Source of the DNA: Gemmatimonadetes bacterium T265
Lineage (GTDB): Bacteria; Gemmatimonadota; Gemmatimonadetes; Gemmatimonadales; Gemmatimonadaceae
NCBI GenBank assembly: GCA_019973575.1
Contig: BPUI01000002.1
Location: forward strand, 1,054,001-1,118,000
Length of the DNA: 64,000 nt
Direction of reading: 5' to 3'
Both the position numbers and the translations under genes were made by a program. Below, piece after piece: positions 1 through 8,715 of this stretch. The notes beneath the pieces are model-generated. The model ran no database searches, had not been told where the DNA came from, and saw only the letters and a program-made list of their open reading frames with translations. Every line of letters begins with the position of its first letter. Positions within the stretch are counted from its first letter, which is position 1.

Positions 1-44
1 CGGGCCTGTCCGCCCTCTCGCGTGCGCCGTGGCGTCGGGCCTGA
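1..44 (+). CDS. Possible 3' end of an upstream gene (partial)
   Basis: One frame is open from the left edge to a TGA at 42-44 and would give a short basic C-terminus ending PWRRA. The stop lies 6 bp before the GTG of the next gene, a spacing that fits the tightly packed + strand operon that follows. Only 14 codons are visible, so neither coding status nor function can be judged. An open frame this short is expected by chance in such GC-rich DNA. Confidence 0.25.
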   Translation, partial: GLSALSRAPWRRA

Positions 45-50
45 GGCGCC

Positions 51-1148
51 GTGGTACCGCTCGTCACCCCGGAGACGCTCGAAGGCTCGACGCTTACCCG
101 CTCGCCGCAACCGACGACCGGGCTACCGCTGGTCTCGGTGCTCATCACCGCGCACAACCGACCCGACGAGCTCCGGGCGACCCTTCGCGCTTTGAAGTCG
201 CAGGATTACGCCCCGCTCGAACTACTGATCATCGACGATGCATCCGCCGTCGAGCTCGGGGCGGTGGTGCGCGACGAGTGGCCGGCCGCGCGGTTCTGGC
301 GCAATCCGCGCAACCTCGGTCTGATCGCGAGCCGGACGCTGGGGATGGGTCGGGCGTCCGGCAGGTACGTGCTGACCCTGGACGACGACTCGCATCCCGT
401 CGACGCGGCCGCGATCTCGCGCGCCGTCGCCCGGTTCGAACGCGAGCCGCAGTTAGGCGTGATCGCGTTTCGCGTCCACGAAGGCGTCGAGCCGCCGCGG
501 GCCGAGCCGGGGGCGCCGGAGCCGTACTACACGCACTCGTTCCTCGGTTGCGGCGAGATGATGCGGACGGCGGTGGCGCGCGAGCTCGGCGCGTACCGCG
601 ACTTCTTCGTCTACTACGCCGAGGAGTCAGAATTCTCGCTGCGAGCGATCGGGCGCGGGTGGCGCATCCTCCACGATCCCGGGCTCGTCGTGCTGCACCG
701 TGCGTCTCCGATCGGGCGCTCGAACGCGAAGATCGTCGCGTACAGCTTCCGCAACATGGCATGGACGACGCTGCTGGACCTGCCGTTCCCCCGGGCGCTG
801 GTCGATCTCGCGTGGAAGCTCGCGACCGGCGGCGTCGAGGTGGTGCGGCAGGGCGACGCACGATGGATGGTTTGGGCGCTGTGGTCCTTTCTGCGGGGAC
901 TGCCACGGGTCGCGCGCGAGCGGACGCCGATCTCGCGCGAGGCCCTGCGCGTGTACGACGCGCTCCGGTTCCGGCGCGTGCTCACGCCCGAGGCGCTGGA
1001 ATCGCCCGCGGCGATCACCTGGCGCGAGCGGTGGACGTGGTTCAACGGCGCATTCCGTAACCGTCGGCGCGCGCCCGCGGCGTGGGACCGGCGCGGCCGT
1101 CCGATCGGCGACGGTGCCTGGACGACGCCGGGCTCGGCGGGGCCGTGA
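51..1148 (+). CDS. Family 2 glycosyltransferase
   Basis: Predicted cytoplasmic or membrane-associated inverting glycosyltransferase (365 aa) that adds a sugar during polysaccharide repeat-unit assembly. The GT-A fold signature is clear: a strand followed by TAHNRPDEL near residue 35, the nucleotide-binding stretch LLIIDDAS near 58, and a metal-binding DxD motif in LTLDDDSHP near 110. Later FVYYAEESEF resembles the acceptor-site ED/EE motif of the family. The GTG start at 51 follows TGAGG at 42-46. The next gene starts inside the stop codon (GTGA), so the two are probably translationally coupled. Donor and acceptor cannot be predicted. Confidence 0.85.
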   Translation: MVPLVTPETLEGSTLTRSPQPTTGLPLVSVLITAHNRPDELRATLRALKSQDYAPLELLIIDDASAVELGAVVRDEWPAARFWRNPRNLGLIASRTLGMGRASGRYVLTLDDDSHPVDAAAISRAVARFEREPQLGVIAFRVHEGVEPPRAEPGAPEPYYTHSFLGCGEMMRTAVARELGAYRDFFVYYAEESEFSLRAIGRGWRILHDPGLVVLHRASPIGRSNAKIVAYSFRNMAWTTLLDLPFPRALVDLAWKLATGGVEVVRQGDARWMVWALWSFLRGLPRVARERTPISREALRVYDALRFRRVLTPEALESPAAITWRERWTWFNGAFRNRRRAPAAWDRRGRPIGDGAWTTPGSAGP

Positions 1149-2365
1149 CGCCCTCGAGTCGGCCGCGGTCGTTCGTGACGGTGTTCAACGGCGCGCGGGA
1201 CGGGTATCAAGTCCCGCTCGCGCTGGCCGAGGCAGGGCGGCTCGAAGCACTCGTGACGGACTGGTACTCGCCGCTGGACCGACGCGGGTTCGCGCGCGCG
1301 CTGGCGTTCGCGCCGGAGCGCGTACGATCCGCGCTCGCGCGACGTCGTCACGCGGACCTGCCGTCGCGACTCGTCCGCACGATGCCGTGGCAGGCCGTGC
1401 GTCAGCGCGTGCGGCCGGACACGCTCTCCGACGTCGACGCGCGACTCGGCGGCGCCGCGGGCGAACTCGCGCGCGCGCGCGGCGCCGGGCTGCTCGCGTA
1501 CAGCTACTACGCGCATGCGGCGTTCGCGGCGCTCGGGACTGCGGCGGGCGCGCGGGTGCTGTTCCAAGTGCAGGCGCACCCGGCGGCGCTCCGCCGGGTG
1601 TTCGTCGACGAGGCGAGTCCCGACGATTACGACGCCGGCTCGGGCGCGGACGGCGCGCCGCGACCGCTCGCGGAATGGCCGCGTCGCGTGGGACTCGCGG
1701 ACGAGCCGTTCATGGCCGACCGGTGTGTCGCGCCGTCGACCTACGTGCGCACGACGCTCGTCGACGCGGGCGTGGCACCGGACCGCGTGTCGGTGGTGCC
1801 GTACGGCGTCGATCTGGACACGTTCAATCCGTCGGCGCCGTCGACCGTGCGGCGGCCGTTCCGGGTCGTCTACGCCGGCCAGCTGTTACGACGCAAAGGG
1901 TTACAATATCTGCTCGCCGCGTGGAAGCGTCTCGCGCTGCCGAACGCCGAGCTGCTGCTCGTCGGGCGCGGGGCGTCGGACGGGCCGCTGCTGCGCGCCT
2001 ACGCCGGCCTCTACCGCGTCGTGCGCGACGTACACGCGCGCGCCGCGATGGCGCGGATCTACGCCGAGAGCGACGTCTGTTGTCTGCCGTCGCTCTCGGA
2101 CGCGTTCGGCCACGTGCTGCTTGAGGCACTCGCGTGCGGGACGCCGGTGATCGGGACCGTCAACACGGCGGCGCCTGACCTCGTCACGCCGGGCGAGAAC
2201 GGTTTCGTGGTGCCCATCCGCGACGTCGACGCGCTCCTCAGGACGCTGACCTGGTGCTACGAGAACCCGGACGCCTTGGCCCACATGCGTGCCGCGGCGC
2301 GGCGGCGGGCCGAGCAGTGTTCGTGGGGCGCCTTTCGACGCGCGCTGGTCGCCTGTGTGGATTGA
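1145..2365 (+). CDS. Family 4 glycosyltransferase
   Basis: Predicted retaining GT-B glycosyltransferase (406 aa). The C-terminal GT4 donor-binding half is easily seen: RVVYAGQLLRRKG near residue 240, then a loop with LLLVGRG, and SDVCCLPSLSDAFGHVLLE near 320, which carries the conserved E-x7-E type region followed by ALACGTPVIGT. The GTG at 1145 is chosen because it overlaps the preceding stop as GTGA and gives a normal-length N-terminal half; an in-frame upstream GTG at 1082 would only extend the protein into the previous gene. Two TTA codons occur close together around 1887-1905, which is rare here. Probably extends the lipid-linked repeat unit. Confidence 0.85.
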   Translation: MTPSSRPRSFVTVFNGARDGYQVPLALAEAGRLEALVTDWYSPLDRRGFARALAFAPERVRSALARRRHADLPSRLVRTMPWQAVRQRVRPDTLSDVDARLGGAAGELARARGAGLLAYSYYAHAAFAALGTAAGARVLFQVQAHPAALRRVFVDEASPDDYDAGSGADGAPRPLAEWPRRVGLADEPFMADRCVAPSTYVRTTLVDAGVAPDRVSVVPYGVDLDTFNPSAPSTVRRPFRVVYAGQLLRRKGLQYLLAAWKRLALPNAELLLVGRGASDGPLLRAYAGLYRVVRDVHARAAMARIYAESDVCCLPSLSDAFGHVLLEALACGTPVIGTVNTAAPDLVTPGENGFVVPIRDVDALLRTLTWCYENPDALAHMRAAARRRAEQCSWGAFRRALVACVD

Positions 2366-2478
2366 TTTGGGAAGCACGCCATACGACCGGTCCTGCAACG
2401 ACCGGCGGGGGTCGACGGATCACGGCGTCGAGCTGCGTTCCGGTCCGCGGGCGGGCCGACCGCGTCCGGCCTCCGGGT

Positions 2479-2484
2479 TATCAT
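2479..2484 (+). promoter_or_regulatory. Minus-10-like TATCAT, candidate leaderless promoter for the Wzy-like gene
   Basis: TATCAT fits TANNNT and ends 7 nt before the ATG at 2492, so transcription would begin at or next to the start codon. The same layout occurs upstream of several other genes in this window. No good -35 box is visible 16-18 bp upstream, and no Shine-Dalgarno sequence lies in the 7-nt gap. The 126-bp gap 2366-2491 is otherwise featureless. Confidence 0.45.
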
Positions 2485-2491
2485 TCGCCGC

Positions 2492-3973
2492 ATGGACCTC
2501 GTGACCGACCCGCGTCGCGAATCGGCACTCGGCATCGACCGCGGACGTCGGCCGGTGCGCGCGACGGTCGGCCTACTCGTCGGCGCAGCCGGCGTGGCGG
2601 TCGCGTACGCGATGTCGGCGTTCATGGGCGCGGCGGTCGTGCTCTGCGTGCTCGTCGGTGTGCTCATCATCACGCCGCTCGCGCTGCGGTTGTGGACGGA
2701 CACGTTCGATCTGTTCGAACCCGTGACCATCATCTCGATCGTCTACTTCGTCTATTTCGTCGTCGGTCCGCTCGCTCGCATTGCGACGGACGATCTCTCG
2801 TTCATCGGGCGCAGCTCCGAGGCGGACTTCGTGCCCGTGCTCGTGGCGATCGCCGTCGCGGTGAGCGCGATGTGGCTCGGCTACGCCCTCCCGATCGGCC
2901 CGCGCCCGGCCCTTCGCGACACGCCGTTGTCGTCAGAAACGGTGGACAGCGTACGGTACGGGCGGCGGATGGCGGGGCTCCTGGTGGTGATGGCGGGGTT
3001 AGGAATCATTGTGTGGGCGCGCCTCGCTGGCCGGTCGTTGCGCTACTTTCTGCTCCCGGGCGTGTCCCAGGCGGCCGACGCCGGCCAAGGCGGGACGGAC
3101 ATCCCGTACTTTTTTTTCGCGGTCGAATGGTTCATCCCGGCCGTTGCGGTACTCATCGCGACGGACGGGCTGCGTGGACGATTTGCCCGCACGGCGCTGA
3201 TCGCCTTCGTGACGGTCATGTACGTATCGATCGGGTTCCGCTACCGGATCGCGGTCCTGTGGTTCGCCGCGGGGATCGTGGCGTACCTCCGGGTCGGACG
3301 CCGCCCGCGAGTCCTGCACCTGGTCGTCCCGTGCTCGCTGGCATTCCTGGGCGCGGGGTGGCTCGCGGCCGCCCGCGAGTTCTTCCGCAGCGGTGGGGCT
3401 GCCGGCAGTCTCGGGTTCGACTTGCGGTCGGCCCTGCTCGCCGGGCTGTCGGACACGCGCATCTTCGAGACGTTCGGGGCGGTGCTCGCGACGGTCCCGC
3501 GGTTCCTGCCGTACGCGGGCATCACGCCGTTCGCGTATCCGTTCCTGTTGTGGATCCCGCGGTTCGTCTGGCCCGGCAAGCCGGTCCCGTTCTGGCTCGG
3601 CTACGTCGGGCAGAGCATCGGAACGCCCGAGACGTTCGGTGCCGGCGCCGCCGTCCCGCAATTCGGCGAGTTCTACATCGCGTTCGGCTGGCCGGGTATT
3701 ATGATCGGCATGTTTATTTTCGGCGCGGCGGCGAAATGGCTTTGGCGCTGGTACCGGGCCTCGCCGGACGACCCGTGGCGTCAGGCGATCTTCGCGCTGA
3801 ACGCGTCGCTGCTCTTCCTCGCGATCATCCGCGGGTACTTCGCGCAGATCGCCCAGGAGTGGTGCTTCGTCGTGCTGCCCGCGGTCGTGATCGCCGCGCT
3901 CGCGCGGCGGCGCGCCCGACGCGCGGCCGGGCGCGCGGTCGGTCGGTCCGCGGAGGTGGTCGCGGATGCGTAG
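2492..3973 (+). CDS. Wzy-like oligosaccharide repeat-unit polymerase
   Basis: Integral membrane protein of 493 aa with about a dozen hydrophobic segments, beginning with the pair at residues 25-70 and ending with NASLLFLAIIRGYFAQ near 440. The overall plan and the segment PQFGEFYIAFGWPGI near 390, after a long loop with RFVWPGKP, match O-antigen polymerases of the Wzy/WzyE-like type that join lipid-linked repeats on the outer face of the inner membrane. It sits among glycosyltransferases, which supports this. The basic C-terminus (RRRARRAAG) should be cytoplasmic. Codons around residue 206 form a run of eight T. The stop overlaps the next start by 8 bp. A ligase role is the main alternative. 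Confidence 0.75.
   Translation: MDLVTDPRRESALGIDRGRRPVRATVGLLVGAAGVAVAYAMSAFMGAAVVLCVLVGVLIITPLALRLWTDTFDLFEPVTIISIVYFVYFVVGPLARIATDDLSFIGRSSEADFVPVLVAIAVAVSAMWLGYALPIGPRPALRDTPLSSETVDSVRYGRRMAGLLVVMAGLGIIVWARLAGRSLRYFLLPGVSQAADAGQGGTDIPYFFFAVEWFIPAVAVLIATDGLRGRFARTALIAFVTVMYVSIGFRYRIAVLWFAAGIVAYLRVGRRPRVLHLVVPCSLAFLGAGWLAAAREFFRSGGAAGSLGFDLRSALLAGLSDTRIFETFGAVLATVPRFLPYAGITPFAYPFLLWIPRFVWPGKPVPFWLGYVGQSIGTPETFGAGAAVPQFGEFYIAFGWPGIMIGMFIFGAAAKWLWRWYRASPDDPWRQAIFALNASLLFLAIIRGYFAQIAQEWCFVVLPAVVIAALARRRARRAAGRAVGRSAEVVADA
3110..3117 (+). repeat. T8 homopolymer inside the Wzy-like gene
   Basis: Eight consecutive T residues encode Phe-Phe-Phe with TTT TTT TTC. Phe is otherwise mostly TTC here, so the run is unusual for the composition. 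Loss or gain of one T would truncate the polymerase at about residue 206. Confidence 0.8.
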
Positions 3974-5129
3974 GATCCTCGTCGTCAGCAACATCCCGAC
4001 GCCGAACAACGACGCGCTCTTCGCGCAGCTCACGCGGCAGCCGGGCGTCGACCTCCGCGTCGTGTACGGGGCCGCGCGGGAAGCGAACCGCGCCTGGCGC
4101 CTCGTCGACGAGAAGGCGTACGCCTACGACGTGCTGCCGGGCTGGACGCTTGCCGGTTCGGCGCACGTGAACCCGCGGGTCCTCCGCGCGTTGCGGTCGT
4201 TCCGCCCCGACGTCGCCGTGCTGAGCGGGTCGTACACGATGCCGACCGTGCAACTCGCCGCGGCCGCGCTCCACGCGCGCGGCACGCCGTGGCTGTTCTG
4301 GGGCGAGGAGCTGGCCTACAACGACGCGCCGGCGACGGTCCGATCGGGACGCGCGCTGTTGCGCCGCGTGCTCCGCCGCGCACGCGGCGTGTTGGCGATC
4401 GGATCGCGCGCGTGCGCGTCGTACGTGCGGGCGGGGGTCGCGACCGAGCGCGTGACCGACTTCCGCTACTACGCCGACACGGACCGCTTCGCCCTTCCGG
4501 ACCCGGCCCGGCTCGAAGCGCGCGCTGCGGTGCGCGCGTCGTTGGGGATCGCGGACGCGGCGTTCGCCGTGTTGTACTGCGGGCAGCTCATCGTTCGCAA
4601 GGGTGTCGACACCCTGCTCCGCGCCGTGCACCGGCTCCCCTCGCCCGACGGGCGCCCGCCGGCGTCGGTCCTGCTCGCCGGCGACGGGCCGGAACGCCCC
4701 GCACTCGAAGCGTTGGCGGAGGAACTCGGCATCCGCGATCGCGTCCACTTCATGGGCTTCCACCAGCCCGACGCGCTGCCGCGTGTCTTCGCGGCGGCGG
4801 ACACGTTCGTGTTGCCGTCGCACGCCGAGGGCTGGGGGGTCGTCGTGCCGGAGGCGATGGCGGCGGGACTCCCGGTATTCGCGTCGGACCGGGTGAACGC
4901 GGCGGCGGACCTCGTGCGCGACGGCGAGAACGGCGGACGCTTCGTCGCGGGCGACGACGCCCGGCTGGCCGACTGGCTGCGCGCGGTGTTGTGCGATCCG
5001 TCGCGGCGTGAGACGATGGCGAACGCGGCGCGGGCCGCGGTCCGGTGCGAGACGCCGGCCTACGCCGCGCGGCGGATGGTCTCGCTACTCGACGCCGCGA
5101 CGGCGCGCCGCCCGCTGCGCGGGCTGTAG
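3966..5129 (+). CDS. Family 4 glycosyltransferase
   Basis: Predicted GT-B retaining glycosyltransferase of 387 aa. The N-terminal half opens with ILVVSNIPTPNNDALF, a typical acceptor-domain nucleotide-fold start. The C-terminal half has LYCGQLIVRKGVDTLL near residue 200, VLLAGDGPERPALE near 235, HFMGFHQPDALP near 262 and DTFVLPSHAEGWGVVVPEA near 280, the standard GT4 donor-binding series including the E-x7-E-like acidic pair. Translation starts at an ATG inside the last codons of the polymerase gene, an 8-bp overlap that implies co-expression. Substrate unknown. Confidence 0.87.
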   Translation: MRRILVVSNIPTPNNDALFAQLTRQPGVDLRVVYGAAREANRAWRLVDEKAYAYDVLPGWTLAGSAHVNPRVLRALRSFRPDVAVLSGSYTMPTVQLAAAALHARGTPWLFWGEELAYNDAPATVRSGRALLRRVLRRARGVLAIGSRACASYVRAGVATERVTDFRYYADTDRFALPDPARLEARAAVRASLGIADAAFAVLYCGQLIVRKGVDTLLRAVHRLPSPDGRPPASVLLAGDGPERPALEALAEELGIRDRVHFMGFHQPDALPRVFAAADTFVLPSHAEGWGVVVPEAMAAGLPVFASDRVNAAADLVRDGENGGRFVAGDDARLADWLRAVLCDPSRRETMANAARAAVRCETPAYAARRMVSLLDAATARRPLRGL

Positions 5130-5315
5130 CCGAACCGCCGGGTCCGGCCGTAAGGCGGCGCGTGCCCGGCCGCCGCGCGGAGCGGCCCTGCTGCTCTTAT
5201 GCCACGCGACGTCAGCTGCTAGCTTCGCAGCGTCGCACGCGGGCGCTCCGGCCCGCCGGTGCGCGCGCGCGGTGTGCCGACGTCACAACCCGCGGGCAGC
5301 CTGCGGAGGGTGTCG

Positions 5316-6662
5316 GTGTCGTACGTACGCCAGCCTGTCGAGGTGACCGAGACGCGCCCCCCCCGCGCGCCGTTCGTCGCGCGCGAGCTCCCGCGCGGCA
5401 CGCGGGTCTGCTTCGTGGCCGACGGGCGGAGCCCGATCGCGCGCAACTGGATCGCCGACGTCGTCGCCCGCGGCCACGACGTCCACCTCGTGTCGACGTT
5501 CCCGTGCGACGCCGCGGAACTCGGCGTCGCGAGCGTCACCGTCGTGCCGGCCGCGTTAGGCCGGCTCGCGGGTGGCGGGGCGAGCCGGCCGACGGCGGCC
5601 GCGACGGCGCCGCCGTCGCGGGGCGCGGCGGCGGTGGTGCGGCGCGCGCGCGCGCGCGCGACGGGCGCGCTGCTCCCGACGATGCTGGGCTGGGTCGCGC
5701 CGTTCGACCTCGCGTCGCACGCGCGGCGGCTCCGCACCGTGATCGACGCGATCGACCCGGCGCTCGTCCACGCGATGCGCGTCCCGTACGAGGGCATCCT
5801 CGCCGCGCTCGCGCTGGAGGGCACCGGGCGCCCCCTCGTCGTCTCGATATGGGGGAACGACCTCGAGCTCTGGGCGGCGCGCTATCCGTTCGTCGCACGC
5901 CTGACGCGGCGCGCGCTCCGCCGCGCGACGGCGCTCCACCCGGACTGCGCGCGCGACCTCCGGCTCGCCGAGTCGTGGGGGTGGGACACCGCGCGTCCGG
6001 CGGCCGTGATCCCCGGCAACGGCGGGATCCGCACCGACCTGTTCCACCCCGGACCGGCGGACCCCGCGGTGCTCGCGCGGTATGAACTTCCGGCCGACGC
6101 GCCGATCGTCCTCAACGCGCGCGGCTTCCGCGGGTACGTCCGCAACGACACGTTCTTCCGCGCGATCCCGGCCGTCCTCGAGCGGCGCCCCGACGCCGTG
6201 TTCGCGGGCGTCGGGATGGCCGGGCATCCGACCGCCCTGCGCTGGACGCGCACGTTAGGCATCGGGCACGCCGTGCGGCTGCTGCCGCCCGTGCGGCCGG
6301 CCGAGATGGCAGCGCTCTTCCGCGCGGCGGCGGTCGCGGTCTCGCCGGCCGAGTACGACGGCACGCCGAACACGCTGCTCGAGGCGATGGCGTGCGGCGC
6401 GCTGCCGGTCGCGGGCGACATCGCGTCGGTGCGGGAGTGGGTCGACGACGGGCGGAACGGGTTCCTGTTCGACCCCGCCGACCCGCGCGCGCTCGCCGAC
6501 GCGCTCGTGCGCGCGCTCGACGACGCACCCCTGCGTGCGGCGGCGGCGGCGCGCAATCGCGCGCTCGTGGAGGAGCGCGCGGAGTTCACGCGCGGGATGC
6601 GACGCGCCGACGCGCTCTACGCGGCCGCACTCGCCGCGGCCGCCCGCGGCGCGGCCGCCTAA
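5316..6662 (+). CDS. Family 4 glycosyltransferase
   Basis: GT-B glycosyltransferase of about 448 aa. The GT4 signature is seen in PVRPAEMAALFRAAAVAVSP near residue 330 and YDGTPNTLLEAMACGALPV just after; the first half contains LVVSIWGNDLELWA near 178. The start is placed at GTG 5316 because GGAGGG at 5305-5310 lies 5 nt upstream; an in-frame GTG at 5259 has no such site. A run of eight C covers codons 14-17 and an alternating GC tract (5642-5658) encodes an Ala-Arg stretch near residue 110. The TAA stop lies in a GTTAGGC motif (reverse orientation). The 186-bp gap upstream shows nothing but the ribosome-binding site. Confidence 0.83.
   Translation: MSYVRQPVEVTETRPPRAPFVARELPRGTRVCFVADGRSPIARNWIADVVARGHDVHLVSTFPCDAAELGVASVTVVPAALGRLAGGGASRPTAAATAPPSRGAAAVVRRARARATGALLPTMLGWVAPFDLASHARRLRTVIDAIDPALVHAMRVPYEGILAALALEGTGRPLVVSIWGNDLELWAARYPFVARLTRRALRRATALHPDCARDLRLAESWGWDTARPAAVIPGNGGIRTDLFHPGPADPAVLARYELPADAPIVLNARGFRGYVRNDTFFRAIPAVLERRPDAVFAGVGMAGHPTALRWTRTLGIGHAVRLLPPVRPAEMAALFRAAAVAVSPAEYDGTPNTLLEAMACGALPVAGDIASVREWVDDGRNGFLFDPADPRALADALVRALDDAPLRAAAAARNRALVEERAEFTRGMRRADALYAAALAAAARGAAA
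5357..5364 (+). repeat. C8 homopolymer near the 5' end of a glycosyltransferase gene
   Basis: Eight consecutive C residues fall in codons 14-17 of the gene that starts at 5316. A one-base slip would shift the frame before any catalytic residue is made. This is the position where slipped-strand phase-variable tracts usually sit. Confidence 0.75.
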
Positions 6663-6693
6663 CACGCCCCGACGCCCGACGGAGCCCCCGAGC

Positions 6694-8715
6694 ATGTGCG
6701 GACTCGCCGGATTCGCCGGCGCCTTCGACGCCCGACTCCTCGGCGCGATGAACGCGTGCGTCGCGCACCGCGGCCCCGACGGGGGGGGCGACCTCGTGCT
6801 ACGCTCCGACGCGGGGCGCGGGCGCGTCGGACTGGCGCACCGGCGGCTCTCGATCATCGACCTCTCCGCCGACGGCGCGCAGCCGATGGGGGTCGACTGC
6901 GCCCGCTGCGGCGTGCGCCACGACACGCCGGCCGACGACGCGCTCTGGCTCGCCTACAACGGAGAGCTCTACAACTTCCCGGCACTCCGCGCGGAGCTCG
7001 AGGCCGCGGGGCACCGGTTCCGGAGCCGCACCGATTCGGAGGTGCTGCTGCACCTCTATGCGGAAGCCGGGCCGGCGATGCTGGAGCGGCTGAACGGGAT
7101 CTTCGCCCTCGCCCTCTACGACGGACGGCCGACCGGGCGGCCGGAGGACGTGGCGCGTGGCGACGTCCTACTCGCGCGCGACGGGCTCGGCACGAAGCCG
7201 CTCTACTACGCGGCCGTCGCCGACGGCGTGTTGTTCGGGTCGGAGCTCAAGTCGCTCCTCCAGAGCCCCGCGGTGTCGCGCGACGTCGACGCGGCCGCGA
7301 TCCACTATCACCTCGCGTACCTGTGGTCGCCCGCGCCGCATACGGTGCTCCGCGCGGTCCGCAAGCTGCGGCCCGGGTACGCGCTCGCGGTGCGCGACGG
7401 CGTAGTCGCGCGCGAGTGGTGCCACTACGACCTTCCGTACGGGCGCGCGCCGCTCGCCGGGACGGAAGCGGAGATCGCCGCGCAACTTGCGACGGAGGTC
7501 GAGGCGGCCGTCAGCCGGCAGATGGTCGCCGACGTGCCGGTCGGCGCGTTCCTCTCCGGCGGGCTCGATTCGAGTGCGGTCGTCGCGATGATGCGGCGCG
7601 CGCGGCCCGACTACCGGCCGCGCTGCTACACCATCGGCTTCGCCGACGACGCCGACGTCGAGGGAAACCCGGCCGACTTGCCCTACGCGCGGCGTGTGGC
7701 CGAGCACCTCGACGTGGACCTGCGCGTGCTCGAGATCGCGCCCGACGCGATCCGGCACCTCGGCCGGATGCTCTACCACCTCGACGAACCGCAGGCCGAC
7801 CCCGCGCCGATCAACGCGCTCCTGATCGCGGAGGCGGCGCGCGAGGACGGGACGAAGGTCCTGCTCTCGGGCGCGGGCGGCGACGACCTGCTGAGCGGCT
7901 ACCGCCGGCACCGCGCGTTAGGCGCCGAGCGCGCGTGGGGGTGGCTGCCGCGTGCCGTGCGTCGCGGCGTCGCGGCCGGGGCGCGCGGCGTGAGCGAGGG
8001 GCGGGGCGGGGTCGGGCTGATGGATCGGCCGCTCGCGCGCCGCGTCGCGAAGATGTTTGCCCACGCGGACCTGCCGCCCGACGCGCGGCTCGCGAGCTAC
8101 TTCTGGTGGAGCGGCGAGGCCGTCCGGCGGTCGCTCTACACGCCGGCGTTCGCGGAGGCGACGCGCGAGGTGGACACGGCCGGGCCGCTCCTCGCCTCGC
8201 TCGCGCGCATCCCGGGCGAGCGGAACGCGCTCAACCGCATGCTGTACCTCGAAGGCAAGCACTTCCTCGCCGACCACAACCTGAACTACACCGACAAGAC
8301 CGGCATGGCCGCGGGCGTCGAGGTGCGCGTCCCGCTGCTCGACCGCGAGCTGGTCGACTTCGCGACGCGCATCCCCGCGCACATGAAGCAGCGCGGCGCC
8401 GTCGGGAAGGCCATCTTCAAACGCGCGATGGAGCCGTACCTGCCGCACGACGTCATCTACCGCCCGAAGAGCGGGTTCGGCGCGCCGCTCCGCCGCTGGC
8501 TGCACGGCGAGCTGCGCGACCAGGTGCAGGACGCGCTCAGCCCCGCGGCGCTCGCCCGCCGCGGGTGGTTCGAGCCCGCCGCGGTGGCGCGCCTGATCGA
8601 CGCCGACCGGCGGGGCGCGGTCGACGGCGCGTACACGATCTTCGCGCTCGTCTGCCTGGAGCTGTGGTGCCGCATGTTCATCGACGCGCCGGTGCCGGCG
8701 ATGGGGCGGGCGTGA
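6694..8715 (+). CDS. Asparagine synthase-like glutamine amidotransferase
   Basis: Class II glutamine amidotransferase of the AsnB type, 673 aa. The start at ATG 6694 puts the catalytic Cys at position 2 (MCGLAGFAG), and GGAG lies about 9 nt upstream. RGPDGGG near residue 27 and YNGELYN near 90 belong to the glutaminase domain. The synthetase domain has the PP-loop SGGLDSS near 288 and later SGAGGDDLLSGYRR near 390, so ATP-dependent amide formation looks intact. An unusual insertion with Cys-Ala-Arg-Cys precedes YNGELYN. Such enzymes in polysaccharide loci are thought to amidate sugar acids or other intermediates; here that is inference. It overlaps the next gene as GTGA. Confidence 0.88.
   Translation: MCGLAGFAGAFDARLLGAMNACVAHRGPDGGGDLVLRSDAGRGRVGLAHRRLSIIDLSADGAQPMGVDCARCGVRHDTPADDALWLAYNGELYNFPALRAELEAAGHRFRSRTDSEVLLHLYAEAGPAMLERLNGIFALALYDGRPTGRPEDVARGDVLLARDGLGTKPLYYAAVADGVLFGSELKSLLQSPAVSRDVDAAAIHYHLAYLWSPAPHTVLRAVRKLRPGYALAVRDGVVAREWCHYDLPYGRAPLAGTEAEIAAQLATEVEAAVSRQMVADVPVGAFLSGGLDSSAVVAMMRRARPDYRPRCYTIGFADDADVEGNPADLPYARRVAEHLDVDLRVLEIAPDAIRHLGRMLYHLDEPQADPAPINALLIAEAAREDGTKVLLSGAGGDDLLSGYRRHRALGAERAWGWLPRAVRRGVAAGARGVSEGRGGVGLMDRPLARRVAKMFAHADLPPDARLASYFWWSGEAVRRSLYTPAFAEATREVDTAGPLLASLARIPGERNALNRMLYLEGKHFLADHNLNYTDKTGMAAGVEVRVPLLDRELVDFATRIPAHMKQRGAVGKAIFKRAMEPYLPHDVIYRPKSGFGAPLRRWLHGELRDQVQDALSPAALARRGWFEPAAVARLIDADRRGAVDGAYTIFALVCLELWCRMFIDAPVPAMGRA
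6781..6788 (+). repeat. G8 homopolymer in the asparagine synthase-like gene
   Basis: Eight consecutive G residues encode Gly-Gly-Gly in the RGPDGGG motif, codons 30-32. A slip would inactivate the enzyme early. Gly codons GGG GGG are a costly choice unless tolerated or selected. Confidence 0.7.

Noticed and set aside
5642-5658. Alternating GC tract as a Z-DNA or regulatory element
   Set aside because: It encodes an Ala-Arg run inside a glycosyltransferase and is expected at this base composition.
6696-8711. Long in-frame extension upstream of the glycosyltransferase at 8,712
   Set aside because: It overlaps the AsnB-like gene in another frame and is Arg-rich. The GTGA overlap at 8,712 is a better start.
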